The notes: generated from the sequence alone by a model not told the origin. Shown: positions 24,720 through 36,863, numbered from the stretch's first letter. The stretch is DNA of 64,000 bases from Metaphire vulgaris (GCA_018105865.1 CM030834.1:10685719-10749718), one strand, 5' to 3'. Numbers and translations: made by a program.

Positions 24720-24905
24720 ACAGTGTTGTATAGTATTTGAAATACAAGTACAGTGTATTTGAAATACGTATTTGAAATACATTTGATGTATTTTGTATTT
24801 TATAGTCACTGAGAAAGTATTTTGTATTTTAAATACATTTCAGAAGTATTTTGTGTATTTGAAATACAATTTACAGTAAAAATACTTTCTGTACTTTATT
24901 AAAAG
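24720..24905. repeat. Palindromic GTATTTGAAATAC-rich stretch
   Basis: The self-complementary 13-mer GTATTTGAAATAC occurs several times with GTATTTTGTATTTT variants. It probably marks the end of a DNA transposon, but no partner end was found. The following 350 bp show nothing recognisable. Confidence 0.5.
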
Positions 24906-25272
24906 TAAGCAACTGCCAACTAGTCACACCAGTAATTAAATTTAACATGACATACTTCCTTATTTTAAAAATAAATCTTTCATTATTATGCTTGTGCCAG
25001 TGCTGACAGCCTGACACATACCTTACTTAGCAAGTAAGATCAGATAAGTGTGTCATGTATTCAGTCAAGACGCGAAGCCGCCGAGATAATTTATTAACAC
25101 GTTGACTGAGATAGGATGGATTCCTAGGACGCGGCTGGTGTCGAATGCGTTCTGCGCTTCACCTGATCTTTCCTTTGAGTCCTATCATAATAGGCCTATT
25201 TTTATGGAAATAATGACTTACAAATCACTGTACTGACCGCTGAATCTGTAAATACAGATAGCAGAGCCGTAG

Positions 25273-26121
25273 CGGTTTACATTATTATGCGCACCTGTAA
25301 TTTGCGCACCTGGGAGTTTGCGCACCAGTAGTTTGCGTACCCGTTGTTTGCGCACCAGTAGTATGCGCACCAAGTTAAGTTCCAACAGTTAATAACAATG
25401 CGAACAAATACCTTGCATTCCTTTATAGCCTTTCAGTGGTTTTCACACAGGCTTACTTAGCCTCATAAACCACTTAAAATCACATTATTATTATTCCTTT
25501 ATAGCTTGACCGCTGGTCTCTGGCTTAGGGGTCGTCCATAAATGACGTAACGCGCCCAGGGGAGGGTCAGGAAATCTGTTACCAAGTGTGACGAAGGCGG
25601 ATTCCATAACTGTGACGTAACGCAAAAATAAATCTTTAAGTGACAAACTTTTTTTCATTTTTTGCTTGTCAGGGTATTTGGAGATGGAAAAATACAAGGA
25701 TGACTTTTTTGGCTTGTCAGTATGTGTGAAGAAGGTCAAAATAGAGGGATGAATTACCTTTAGTTTGCTTGACACGATTTTTCGGAAGACGAAAAAGTGG
25801 GTTGCCCATTGTTACGCCATATTAGGTGTCTGGCTTTTTGTGACGCCGCGTTACGCAGGGGTGGAAGGGGGGTCAATAAAGTGTCAAAATCTCGTTGCGT
25901 CATTTATGGACGACCCCTTAGCAATTATTTGAGCACCTGTGCTCTTATACTTGTTTTAGAGGTACATAATCATACAAAGGTTAAGAACCACTGCTATAAA
26001 GGAATGGAACGCATTGTTATTAACCGTTGAAACTTAACTTGGTGCGCATACTACTGGTGCGCAAACAACGGGTGCGTAAACTACCGGTGCGCAAACTACT
26101 GGTGCGCATACTATGCAATAC
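25273..26121. mobile_element. Foldback-like element with tandem-repeat arms
   Basis: Each arm of about 110 bp holds four or five copies of a roughly 17-bp unit around TTTGCGCACCAGTAGT, in opposite orientation. AAGTTAAGTT and TTAATAACAATGCG follow inside both arms. Long arms made of tandem units are typical of foldback elements. No transposase is present. Confidence 0.7.
25528..25917. mobile_element. PIF/Harbinger-like MITE, GGGGTCGTCCAT type
   Basis: TIRs GGGGTCGTCCATAAATGACG and CGTCATTTATGGACGACCCC with TTA on both flanks. The interior carries GCTTGTCAG motifs. Frames on either strand are shadows. Confidence 0.85.
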
Positions 26122-26539
26122 CGCCGTATCTACGGGGGCAGGGGCAAGCCGCCCCGGGGCGCCGACCGGTAGGGGGCGCATTTTGGATGTGAAAAAATAA
26201 ATTAAATATAGCTCTGCGGAATAAAAGGAAAATAGGTCATCAGCCGAAAAATGGATAAGTAAACTGTATGACGACTAAAAAAGTCGTCAGCCCGAAAATA
26301 TAAGTAAAGTGTGAAAGTGTGTGAAGACAAAAAAAGGTCTTCACCGAAATTTAGAATTTACAGTAGAGGTGCAAAACATGATCGTCCAGAAATTTAAGGA
26401 CGCAAAATATGAATCTTGCCCCGGGCGCCGAAAACCCTAGCTACGGCTCTGACAGATAGCTGGTTTCGTTTGCTCATTGAATACTACTATAGTAGTCCAT
26501 GGTTTACTCCATCCTTAAATCTAGATCTCTTGGAAGCAG

Positions 26540-26612
26540 AATCAGACACAATAAGACACAATCAGACACAATAATCAGACACAAGAATCAGACACAAGAA
26601 TCAGACACAATA
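26540..26612. repeat. AATCAGACACAA minisatellite
   Basis: About six imperfect 12-15 bp units. The flanking 26.6-27.2 kb is intron with no gene seen; fragments with GGCGTAGCC and CCCTACGCC hint at another decayed TIR element. Confidence 0.8.
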
Positions 26613-27240
26613 ATTACTAGACTTTGTTTTTCATGATCAATCGGTCAAATTCTCTGCGGCCCATGACTAATGTCTCCGTGGTCGGCCAAGACTGACCCCA
26701 TTGGGCTTAACTGTCAAGTTTCGGGTAGTCAGTGACACCTCTCTTGAACGTCAAGAAACAGAATCCAACAGCTTAAAGTTTTTCACATGTGGCTGCTGAA
26801 CTTAGCGGCGTAGCCAGTAATTTGATTTGAGAGGGGGTATAAACCTTAACTACTCAATGCTATTTCAAAATCAAAACATTTGTTAATGTCCCACAGGGCC
26901 ACATGTGAACAAAACGGTTACTGACCCCCCCAAAAATTTGAGGTAGTCGGATTTTTGGGAGCAGGGACGCCCATCCCCCTGGCTACTGGAAGCAGCTTCC
27001 CCTTCCTTATGCTACTCTAACGTGATACCAAAACTCAGGGGAGGGGAATTTCCTCCCTAGCTTTTTTAGGAAGCATTTGCTTCCTTTCCCCCATCTGTGG
27101 GCGCCCCTGTTGAGGGGTATATATACCGATATACCCCGTCCCTACGCCTCTGGAACTTACTTGTAATATAACAACAATTAAATGTGCTGCAGATTATCAG
27201 TAGGCCTACATGTTGAATATATTGCAGCAAACAGACTTAC

Positions 27241-27282
27241 GTAAAGTTGTGGATGAACCAGATAACGACGCACTTGAAACAC
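27241..27282 (-). CDS. U7 linker B exon
   Basis: 42 nt, phase 1-1, same peptide as U6 linker B (VSSASLSGSSTTL) and the same flanking intron. It lies almost 4.7 kb from U7 linker A because of the intervening transposons. Confidence 0.75.
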
Positions 27283-27373
27283 CTGAAAATGAATACGCAC
27301 GCATTAAATCACGTGTAACTGTAGATAAGTCAGAGTTGAAGAAAAACTATGAAGCCGGTTGAAAGGCTGCTTA

Positions 27374-27790
27374 GGGGCCATTGCATAATTTGTAACGCTA
27401 GATGGCGGTTGAGTGAGGTCCTTGAAAAAGTCATGAAAAGTTACACTGGTGAATAGGTGGATGTGAGCTCAACATTAGGTAATACTTTTAAAACTGATTT
27501 ACCAACAGTAACGACTAACGAACTACAGCTAGAGATTTGGGCATAGAGGCCATTATTATACTACATTACCATTTTTGATTCATTAACATTATTAGTTTGA
27601 TTCCTTTAATATGTTTGGAAATAACCTAAAACATAATAAATATAATTGCACTTTAACCCCTTAACTGGGGACCCCAGATATAACCGTCCATTTTACATTG
27701 AGTTACAGTTAATAAACTAAAAAAATTAAGTAATTTGTAAAAAAATTTGCTACTTACTGCTGAGGCGGGTCTAAGGAAACGTTATTAAAT
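27374..27790. mobile_element. Truncated Harbinger-like element (sister of 19595)
   Basis: Starts with TTA then GGGGCCATTGCATAAT and follows the copy at 19.6 kb without its nested element, so that insertion came after the segmental duplication. The right end is replaced by GGCGGCTCCAC-containing sequence. From 27.8 to 28.4 kb I see no gene. Confidence 0.65.
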
Positions 27791-28408
27791 CGTTACTTCG
27801 TGGTTGGGTGGTGGTGGCGGCTCCACATGGGGCTCATGGGGCTCTTTACGTGTCCCCTATTGAAGCCTGACTCCCCAGTGCTTCTGTTGGGACTTGGGAA
27901 CCATATTTACTACCAGTTGCGGCTCCACAAGGGACCCGTGCTCCTCTAATGAATGCCTGCCCCCAGTGGTCCCATACTTTAATCCTTAGACATCTCAACA
28001 ATGGTCACCATAGAAATCTAGGTCTAAGTGGAAAATTGTGGAAAATGGCGGTAAACGTAAAACTTGCTTCAACTTTCGGCTGTCTTTGCCATGTATTTTA
28101 GAGGGTAGGGGTAAGCTTGGAATCGGGGTTGGGATGAGCCATAGACTACTAAACTTAGTAGTCCATGCCTCCATGGACGAGCCCAAAACCACGCATAGAC
28201 GGGAGCCGCAGTAAAACCGTTAACAGCTGGATTAGATATCTCGCGAGGGAACATTAGTGTCACAGTGGGACGTCATTAAGAAGCGCTGTGGTGACGACAA
28301 CAACGGTTGGCGTCGAACTATCATTAACTAGTGAGGAAGTTTAAATGTTTATCTGTAGTCAAGCAATTAGGACCAGCAGTGGAGCAGGCCATGGACTACT
28401 TTAGTAGT

Positions 28409-28553
28409 CATGGGCGTCCGCAGAAATTTTTCCAGGGGGATTCAAAACAGGGTATTGTGACGAAAGAAACAAGTAGGCCCCTACTTTTACTTTTTTCATA
28501 GCTCCACAATTTTTTCAGAGGGATGCAATTGCACCCCCTTCCGGACGTCCATG
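28409..28553. mobile_element. Short hAT-like MITE
   Basis: CATGGGCGTCCG and CGGACGTCCATG ends are flanked by a perfect TTAGTAGT duplication. 145 bp, non-coding. Confidence 0.75.
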
Positions 28554-28667
28554 TTAGTAGTCCGAGAGAGTGTGTGAGTGTGAGTGCGTGTGTGTGTGTT
28601 CATACAGTCGAGGAACTCGGATTAGACCGTCGAAGGCTCGAAGCGTAGTCAGTTATTAGCTTATTTA

Positions 28668-28741
28668 CAGGGCTTTTGTAAAAAATATTTTACCGAGCGC
28701 AACAGTCGGAAGTCACTTGTCAACATGACGTAGTTGCATAG

Positions 28742-28782
<41 letters not shown>

Positions 28783-28935
28783 CAATACAATACAAATACA
28801 ACAATAGATATAGATATAGTTCTAAATTTTCTATTTAATAATTTAATTTTGCAAAAAACGTCTTCGGATTTTCCGGAACGCGATCAAGATTTTCGGGAGC
28901 GCCGCTCCGCCTCGCTCCGGCACAAAAAAGCCCTG
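28668..28935. mobile_element. hAT-like MITE containing (TA)n
   Basis: CAGGGCTTTTG and CAAAAAAGCCCTG ends; flanks CTTATTTA and CTTATATA differ at one base. A (TA)n run at 28743-28780 lies inside. A reading frame crossing its right end is a shadow. Confidence 0.65.
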
Positions 28936-29209
28936 CTTATATATGATGGACATCAGGCTTCTATTTGCCAATCCTTAAAAAGACGAGAAAAGTTTGACAA
29001 AGAGTTTGACAAAGACGATAACGTCTCGAAATCATCTGAACCAGTCCTTCAGGATGTCGTCATTGTCCTCGTTTGGCAGTTTGACATCTACTTTCACAAC
29101 AGATGTCTGGGTTCTGTGTGAAATGCTTAAACGAGTAAAAAGTAATTAACTATTTAAAATTATAATGAAATCATACCTATGTAGCCTACCCTGAGTTATG
29201 GTAGTAAAT

Positions 29210-30200
29210 TATATGGTAGTTATGGTAGTAAATTATATAATTTTTAACTCTAAACGTAAAATTATACCAAATAATATTAATAAATTAAAAATAAATAATA
29301 TAGAAATAATGCAAAAATCATCAACCAAATTTCTTGGTATAATAATTGACCAAAATCTCAACTGGAAAAAACCATGTTGAGCAAGTATCAATGAAAATAT
29401 CTTAAAATATGAACATAATTAGACATATCATGAAATTTGTTACCAAAAATGCCCTATTAAAGCTTTCTTTTGCACTAATTCATCCTTACCTAACATATTG
29501 AAGCATTATATGGAGCCAAAATTATAAATGCTCTACTACTAGAATTCAAACACTACAAAATAAGGCAATATGTTTAATATCTTATCCAATCAAATTCAAC
29601 ATAAATACTAATAAATTATATATAAATCAAAATATACTAACTATTAATAACACTTACAAATACCAGACATTAATATTTATGTATAGATACTCAAATAATC
29701 TTCTACCCAAAATATTTTATATAGATAAATATTTCTCTACTGTTAATAAAAAAAAACATAATCATAATATTAGGAGTAGTGATAACTTTGCCATACCGTT
29801 TGCGTACTTAAACACTAGAATTTTCACTATAAAAATTCAAGGCACACGGATATGGAATAGCCTCCCTACTCACTTGAAAAAATTGCCAGATCTAACTTTA
29901 TTTAAAAAGGAACTTAAAAGATTTATAATATTGAATAATTGAACCATTGCCTTACTTTTTAAAATGCTTGGTTAATACATTGTAAGATGAATTGGTTTCA
30001 TTCCCTTTGGATCATGTTTATTGTTAATATACATATCTCTACCAGGATAATATTTTCTGGATCAATGATCTCTTACCTTTATGCTTGCTGGTTAAACTCA
30101 TGAGATTTATTATGTTTATATCACCTTTATGTTAATTGCCGCCTCACTCTTAACATTCTTAAGATTCATTATCACCTTTACTACTGTCATGCGGGAACCT
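29210..30200 (+). mobile_element. LINE ORF2 C-terminal remnant
   Basis: In-frame segments give FLGIIIDQNLNWK, a conserved stretch downstream of LINE reverse transcriptase, and later IQGTRIWNSLPTHLKKLPDL, ending at 29942. Stops and shifts separate them. It belongs to the same family as the copy at 15.1 kb: both have the IxGxRxWNxLPTxLK signature and a 3' UTR hairpin (here GCGGGAACCTGTGGTTCCC). The 3' limit is approximate. From 30.2 to 30.87 kb is intron with nothing clear. Confidence 0.75.
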
Positions 30201-30871
30201 GTGGTTCCCTTAGTAGCTTATTATTTCCTAAATCCATTCACTCTTAAATGAAGATTGAACTGATAACTGATGCTTCTTGAAACTTAGTAACTTGATGTAT
30301 TATACTTTATGCTTTGATGGTAATATTAAATTGAGGAAAGAAGACTGCGTAAAACATTGTCACTGTGTCACAATGATGATATTATCCAGAACGGGAACAT
30401 TTTCAAGACACATTTTTGAAACCGGGACATTTCTGTGTCCAGAGCGTGTCTTTCGAGAAAACAGGGACATGTCACTGTAAACAGAGACGGTCATGGTCAA
30501 AACGCGACGAGTATTTACGATAGGACTGACATCCATATCGATGAATGTAGCCTAAAAGTAAACCTCATCGGATAATCCACAGATAATTATAAAACACGGT
30601 TTGATTCACGAATAACAGTAATCAATGGTGGATGGCATCATAGCAGTCATAGGCCACGGAAGTAACCTTCGCGGCATCAACAAAAATAGGAAATTATCTG
30701 ACATTTTCAAATTCCTCAAGTGTCAATCCCAATGCCAGAAACTGCAAATTTTTTAGCGTTGAAAGCAAAATATAGAAAAGTGGTTGAGCAAAAAATCTCG
30801 GGAACTACCAAAAATGATTCCCACAGAGCCTAAAAGTAAAATTCTACTGGATAAGAGCAGAGGCCGCTTAC

Positions 30872-31123
30872 CACTGGTGCAGTTTGTCTTCACAAATTCG
30901 ATTACATTCGGTCGCTGAATCATATTTTCCTCAACAAGACTATTGTCTGCTCTCTGTATCCAGCAAAGAGTTTCACCTGGATTCGTGTCTATCTGGTAGG
31001 ATTTACATGTCGGATCCGCTCTACAGTTAGCTTCACATGTTGCATTATCTCGCACAGTGATCTGCTCCTCTGCAAATGCTGATACTTTACCCGTCGGGTT
31101 GAAATTGACAAATGCTACGCAAC
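30872..31123 (-). CDS. U8 PAN/Apple exon (group III)
   Basis: 252 nt, 84 codons, phase 1-1, acceptor taataattcag and donor gtaagc. It opens CVAFVNFNPTGKVSAFAEEQ and contains SYQIDTNPGETLCWIQR and NVIEFVKTNC. Cysteines: CVA, TCEA, NCRA, TCKS, LCWI, NCTS. Sequons NAT and NCT flank the core. The AEEQ form is shared with U14-U20, whereas U9-U13 have ADEQ. Confidence 0.88.
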
Positions 31124-31375
31124 CTGAATTATTAACCAAATTGCAAAGAACAAATTCGATACATTAGCATAAGAACATATCAATCATTATGGCTTACTAG
31201 ACAATACTGCTAATTATATCCATTTGTGATAAAAAGTATGCAAGCAAGTGTTGGGACAGGGATGATCAATCTTTTTGTCAAACTGGAACTTTTCATGAGA
31301 TATCAATTTATCATCGAAATTTGTCGTTTAATCATCAATGATACGAATTTCTTAATCTGTCATTAGCAAACGTAC

Positions 31376-31423
31376 GTGCGAAACTTGTCGAGGAAGACAA
31401 GGAAACGGAAGAACTGGATAGTG
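31376..31423 (-). CDS. U8 linker A exon
   Basis: 48 nt, phase 1-1, acceptor gatttttcag and donor gtacgt. It encodes LSSSSVSLSSSTSFA, ten serines in fifteen residues; the C/GT junction adds Arg before the PAN cysteine. Confidence 0.75.
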
Positions 31424-31651
31424 CTGAAAAATCATTAAAACGAATCGATACATTGGCAGACATCGCGCACATTAACTAATTCGCCATGCGAAACCTAGTT
31501 GCCCTTTTAGCAGAGACGACTTATAAAATATTTTCTAGATCCGTAAGTTAAATGATAAGACACTTTGAAAGACCATACAATCCAGTTTTAAACTTAACTT
31601 AACAAGATTTAAAGTGGCTTAGAATGCATTACTGCATGTGTGAAAGGCACT

Positions 31652-31730
31652 AGGGGCACTAACGGGGCTTGAACCCGCTCCGTCAGCCTGACGCTCCAGC
31701 ACGTAACCCACTCTGCCATCTTCCGCCCCC
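31652..31730 (-). ncRNA. tRNA-like sequence (SINE head or tRNA pseudogene)
   Basis: The minus strand has A box TGGCAGAGTGG and B box GGTTCAAGCCC at tRNA spacing, beginning GGGGGCGGAAGA and ending near TGCCCCT, which could pair as an acceptor stem. Whether it is transcribed is unknown. It is repeated in U9-U13. Confidence 0.55.
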
Positions 31731-31756
31731 TTTTAACTTAAGTATTTTTCATATGA

Positions 31757-32086
31757 CAGTGGCGCAGCCAGGATTTCCGGAAGGGGGTTGGATTTGGTCG
31801 TAACCAACTTCGAAAATTACTGACAAGCAAAAAAGGGTCATCCTAGTCTTTGCTTGTTGTTTTTTTGCAGATGCTGACAAGCAAAAAATGTCGTCTCCTT
31901 ACTCCTTTACATTCTATACCACTTAGAAATTTTGGGTCTGCAGCCAGCCAAGATGGATTTGACTTACAAAACCGCGTCCGAAAATAAAAAATACATGAAA
32001 ACATACTTTTTCCGTCGGCAGCCAAGGGGGTTTTAACTAACAAACCCTCCAAACCCTCCCTCACCCCAGGATTGGCTACGCCACTG
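31757..32086. mobile_element. hAT-like MITE in U8 cassette
   Basis: CAGTGGCGCAGCCAGG and TGGCTACGCCACTG ends with a perfect TCATATGA duplication. Two TGACAAGCAAAAA motifs lie near the left end. It predates group III amplification because all six cassettes share the site. Frames across it are not genes. Confidence 0.88.
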
Positions 32087-32255
32087 TCATATGACAAAGG
32101 AAACATGAAATCAGCGTTTTTTCATGCAATCAATGTTTTTAGGTTGACATTTTTATCTCACATGCTCAAATACACGTTTCCATTTCAAATTAACCTATGA
32201 CGAGTTGTATATTATTTTTTTAAACATATGAATTCGTCAAAGTAAACAGACATAC

Positions 32256-32297
32256 GTATGGTAGTAGATGAACCAGAAACTGACGCGCCCGAACTCC
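32256..32297 (-). CDS. U8 linker B exon
   Basis: 42 nt, phase 1-1, donor gtatgt. It encodes SSGASVSGSSTTI; the G/GG junction makes Gly after NCTS of the preceding PAN exon. Confidence 0.75.
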
Positions 32298-33416
32298 CTG
32301 AAAATAGATAAAGGTGAAAAGGTAAAAGTTTGTTATAAGGGTTCAATGTCCGTAGGTCAGTGGTTTTAACCCTTTTATGTTTACGTTACGTATTCCTGAA
32401 ACAAGTATAGAGAGCGAAGTACCCGATCAGCTTAAGTTATCTAAGACCAAAAGGTTTGTGCTCTGAAATATAGAAAAAATCTGCGACGTATATCTATCAT
32501 AGACTGCATACATGCCAGGAGGTGGAATTTGTTTTTTAGAGAGTGGACTAGCTAGAGTCAACGGCAGCTGACCAACTCAACCACAATAGTTATTTAAGCG
32601 GAAATTGAGAATGTTAATATTTGCATCATGACCATGTTCATTAATCCAAATCTCAAATGAATAAGTGACTGAGCGGACTAGCCTAATAATTATTTGATTC
32701 TCCGCATTTTCATAAGTTTCTATCCATTTTGCTTCAACCCCTGCTAAATATAATATAAATTAGTGACTGTTAAATACTGTTAAAATAGTGTCTCATTTTT
32801 CACATAGGGACTTTCAAATCGGCCCAAATCCTATAGCATCCTTTTTTGCCTCGCATTGTTTAATCTAGACTCCAGAACTCCGGACGGGGGAACTGACAAA
32901 GCCGAGGGGAAAGTCAGTTAGAGGGTCTGTGTGAGCGCGACACGCTCGCCAGCGGGGTCTGGGGCGGAGCCCCCGCATGCAGAAAACGCATTTTTATAAA
33001 TTTTGGACATATTTTTTTAGCTCAGATATGCATATAAACCTGTAAAAGAATCAATCAGTCTCAACATCTGTAGTGCAAAGAATGAATTTGCATCTAATTT
33101 GTATCACTTCCATTGTAACTGTAACTATAATATAGATTTTAAGACAATTAATAAGAATGATGAATTGAATGTTGTATATAAGGCCTATGCATGAGAATTT
33201 AACGTAAAATACAACGAGTTTTAATGGCTATAAGCGCATTCACGATAACATATATCGATGTATGTAACAGTAAGCCGAAACACCGTCAGACAATTGTTGG
33301 GGTCCAAATACATTTTCAGAAGACTGGTTAATCAACCATATCTCGAGAACTACCAAAAATGATTCCCACAGAGCCTAACAGAAAAATTATAGTGGGTAAG
33401 AGCAGAGGCCGCTTAC

Positions 33417-33668
33417 CACTGGTGCAGTTTGTCTTCACAAATTCGATTACATTCGGTCGCTGAATCATATTTTCCTCAACAAGACTATTGTCTGCTCTCT
33501 GTATCCAGCAAAGAGTTTCACCTGGATTCGTGTCTATCTGGTAGGATTTACATGTCGGATCCGCTCTACAGTTAGCTTCACATGTTGCATTATCTCGCAC
33601 AGTGATCTGCTCGTCTGCAAATGCTGATACTTTACCCGTTGGGTTGAAATTGACAAATGCTACGCAAC
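33417..33668 (-). CDS. U9 PAN/Apple exon (group III)
   Basis: 252 nt, phase 1-1. Identical in protein to U10, U12 and U13; it differs from U8 only by ADEQ for AEEQ. Confidence 0.88.
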
Positions 33669-33918
33669 CTGAATTATTAACCAAATTGCAAAGAACAAAT
33701 TGATACATTAGCATAATAATATATAAATCATTGTGGCTTATTAGACAATACTGCTAATTATATCCATTTGTGATAAAAAGTATGCAAGCAAGTGTTGGGA
33801 CAGGGATGATCAATCTTTTGTCAAACTGGAACTTTTCGTGAGATATCAATTTATCATCGAAATTTGTCGTTTAATCATCAATGATACGAATTTCTTAATC
33901 TGTCATTAGCAAACGTAC

Positions 33919-33966
33919 GTGCGAAACTTGTCGAGGAAGACAAGGAAACGGAAGAACTGGATAGTG
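33919..33966 (-). CDS. U9 linker A exon
   Basis: 48 nt, phase 1-1; same sequence as the U8 copy. Confidence 0.75.
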
Positions 33967-34195
33967 CTGAAAAATCATTAAAACGAATCGATACATTGGC
34001 AGACATCGCGCACATTAACTAATTCGCCATGCGAAACCTAGTTGCCCTTTTAGCAGAGACGACTTATAAAATATTTTCTAGATCCGTAAGTTAAATGATA
34101 AGACACTTTGAAAGACCATACAATCCAGTTTTAAACTTAACTTAACAAGATTTAAAGTGGCTTAGAAATGCATTACTGCCTGTGTGAAAGGCACT

Positions 34196-34274
34196 AGGGG
34201 CACTAACGGGGCTTGAACCCGCTCCGTCAGCCTGACGCTCCAGCACGTAACCCACTCTGCCATCTTCCGCCCCC
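34196..34274 (-). ncRNA. tRNA-like sequence, U9 copy
   Basis: A and B boxes unchanged; one C fewer next to its 5' end on the minus strand. Confidence 0.5.
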
Positions 34275-34299
34275 TTTAACTTAAGTATTTTTCATATGA

Positions 34300-34628
34300 C
34301 AGTGGCGCAGCCAGGATTTCGGAAGGGGGTTGGATTTGGTCGTAACCAACTTCGAAAATTACTGACAAGCAAAAAGGGTCATCCTAGTCTTTGCTTGTTG
34401 TTTTTTTTGCAGATGCTGACAAGCAAAAAATGTCGTCTCCTTACTCCTTTACATTCTATACCACTTAGAAATTTTGGGTCTGCAGCCAGCCAAGATGGAT
34501 TTGACTTACAAAACCGCGTCCGAAAATAAAAAATACATGAAAACATACTTTTTCCGTCGGCAGCCAAGGGGGTTTTAACTAACAAACCCTCCAAACCCTC
34601 CCTCACCCCAGGATTGGCTACGCCACTG
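34300..34628. mobile_element. hAT-like MITE, U9 copy
   Basis: Same site and TCATATGA duplication as in U8, with small homopolymer differences (GATTTCGG for GATTTCCGG). Confidence 0.88.
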
Positions 34629-34797
34629 TCATATGACAAAGGAAACATGAAATCAGCGTTTTTTCATGCAATCAATGTTTTTAGGTTGACATTTTTATCT
34701 CACATGCTCAAATACACGTTTCCATTTCAAATTAACCTATGACGAGTTGTATATTATTTTTTTAAACATATGAATTCGTCAAAGTAAACAGACATAC

Positions 34798-34839
34798 GTA
34801 TGGTAGTAGATGAACCAGAAACTGACGCGCCCGAACTCC
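34798..34839 (-). CDS. U9 linker B exon
   Basis: 42 nt, phase 1-1, intact SSGASVSGSSTTI. Confidence 0.75.
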
Positions 34840-35980
34840 CTGAAAATAGATAAAGGTGAAAAGGTAAAAGTTTGTTATAAGGGTTCAATGTCCGTAGGTC
34901 AGTGGTTTTAACCCTTTTATGTTTACGTTACGTATTCCTGAAACAAGTATAGGAGAGCGAAGTACCCGATCAGCTTAAGTTATCTAAGACCAAAAGGTTT
35001 GTGCTCTGAAATATAGAAAAAATCTGCGACGTATATCTATCATAGACTGCATACATGCCAGGAGGTGGAATTTGTTTTTTAGAGAGTGGACTAGCTAGAG
35101 TCAACGGCAGCTGACCAACTCAACCACAATAGTTATTTAAGCGGAAATTGAGAATGTTAATATTTGCATCATGACCATGTTCATTAATCCAAATCTCAAA
35201 TGAATAAGTGACTGAGCGGACTAGCCTAATAATTATTTGATTCTCCGCATTTTCATAAGTTTCTATCCATTTTGCTTCAACCCCTGCTAAATATAATATA
35301 AATTAGTGACTGTTAAATACTGTTAAAATAGTGTCTCATTTTTCACATAGGGACTTTCAAATCGGCCCAAATCCTATAGCATCCTTTTTTGCCTCGCATT
35401 GTTTAATCTAGACTCCAGAACTCCGGACGGGGGAACTGACAAAGCCGAGGGGAAAGTCAGTTAGAGGGTCTGTGTGAGCGCGACACGCTCGCCAGCGGGG
35501 TCTGGGGCGGAGCCCCCGCATGCAGAAAACGCATTTTTATAAATTTTGGACATATTTTTTTAGCTCAGATATGCATATAAACCTGTAAAAGAATCAATCA
35601 GTCTCAACATCTGTAGTGCAAAGAATGAATTTGCATCTAATTTGTATCACTTCCATTGTAACTGTAACTATAATATAGATTTTAAGACAATTAATAAGAA
35701 TTATACTGTTCTAAAAATTCAATATGAATTGAATGTTGTATATAAGGCCTATGCATGAGAATTTAACGTAAAATACAACGAGTTTTAATGGCTATAAGCG
35801 CATTCACGATAACATATATCGATGTATGTAACAGTAAGCCGAAACACCGTCAGACAATTGTTGGGGTCCAAATACATTTTCAGAAGACTGGTTAATCAAC
35901 CATATCTCGAGAACTACCAAAAATGATTCCCACAGAGCCTAACAGAAAAATTATAGTGGGTAAGAGCAGAGGCCGCTTAC

Positions 35981-36232
35981 CACTGGTGCAGTTTGTCTTC
36001 ACAAATTCGATTACATTCGGTCGCTGAATCATATTTTCCTCAACAAGACTATTGTCTGCTCTCTGTATCCAGCAAAGAGTTTCACCTGGATTCGTGTCTA
36101 TCTGGTAGGATTTACATGTCGGATCCGCTCTACAGTTAGCTTCACATGTTGCATTATCTCGCACAGTGATCTGCTCGTCTGCAAATGCTGATACTTTACC
36201 CGTTGGGTTGAAATTGACAAATGCTACGCAAC
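35981..36232 (-). CDS. U10 PAN/Apple exon (group III)
   Basis: 252 nt, phase 1-1, intact ADEQ form. Its cassette is the one with most homopolymer deletions elsewhere, including its linker B. Confidence 0.88.
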
Positions 36233-36483
36233 CTGAATTATTAACCAAATTGCAAAGAACAAATTGATACATTAGCATAAGAATATATAAATCATTGTGG
36301 CTTATTAGACAATACTGCTAATTATATCCATTTGTGATAAAAAGTATGCAAGCAAGTGTTGGGACAGGGATGATCAATCTTTTTGTCAAACTGGAACTTT
36401 TCGTGAGATATCAATTTATCATCGAAATTTGTCGTTTAATCATCAATGATACGAATTTCTTAATCTGTCATTAGCAAACGTAC

Positions 36484-36531
36484 GTGCGAAACTTGTCGAG
36501 GAAGACAAGGAAACGGAAGAACTGGATAGTG
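36484..36531 (-). CDS. U10 linker A exon
   Basis: 48 nt, phase 1-1, unchanged. Confidence 0.75.
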
Positions 36532-36758
36532 CTGAAAAATCATTAAAACGAATCGATACATTGGCAGACATCGCGCACATTAACTAATTCGCCATGCGAA
36601 ACCTAGTTGCCCTTTAGCAGAGACGACTTATAAAATATTTTCTAGATCCGTAAGTTAAATGATAAGACACTTTGAAAGACCATACAATCCAGTTTTAAAC
36701 TTAACTTAACAAGATTTAAAGTGGCTTAGAATGCATTACTGCCTGTGTGAAAGGCACT

Positions 36759-36837
36759 AGGGGCACTAACGGGGCTTGAACCCGCTCCGTCAGCCTGACG
36801 CTCCAGCACGTAACCCACTCTGCCATCTTCCGCCCCC
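36759..36837 (-). ncRNA. tRNA-like sequence, U10 copy
   Basis: Same boxes and length as the U8 copy. Confidence 0.5.
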
Positions 36838-36863
36838 TTTTAACTTAAGTATTTTTCATATGA

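Larger units (their letters stand above)
25262..26451. mobile_element. hAT-like element, outer shell of a triple nest
   Basis: Ends CAGAGCCGTAG and CTACGGCTCTG are flanked by a perfect ACAGATAG duplication. It contains the foldback-like element 25273-26121, which in turn contains a Harbinger-like MITE. Its own sequence, 26,122-26,451, is non-coding. Confidence 0.85.
16375..27790. repeat. Group II duplicated cassette pair (U6, U7)
   Basis: U6 with its introns (16,375 to about 20,440) and U7 (21,227 to about 27,790) align along most of their length. Shared parts include the PAN exon, linker A, a mariner remnant, linker B and the start of a Harbinger-like element. U7 is longer because of later insertions between 22.9 and 27.2 kb. 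About 20.45-21.2 kb is AT-rich intron with nothing recognisable. Confidence 0.85.

Noticed and set aside
28849..29121. 90-codon charged plus-strand frame
   Set aside because: Starts inside a hAT-like MITE and runs into unique intron; no family resemblance.
31843..32106. 87-codon minus-strand frame repeated in each group III cassette (up to 120 codons at 46610)
   Set aside because: It is the hAT-like MITE read through; its length changes with homopolymer indels.
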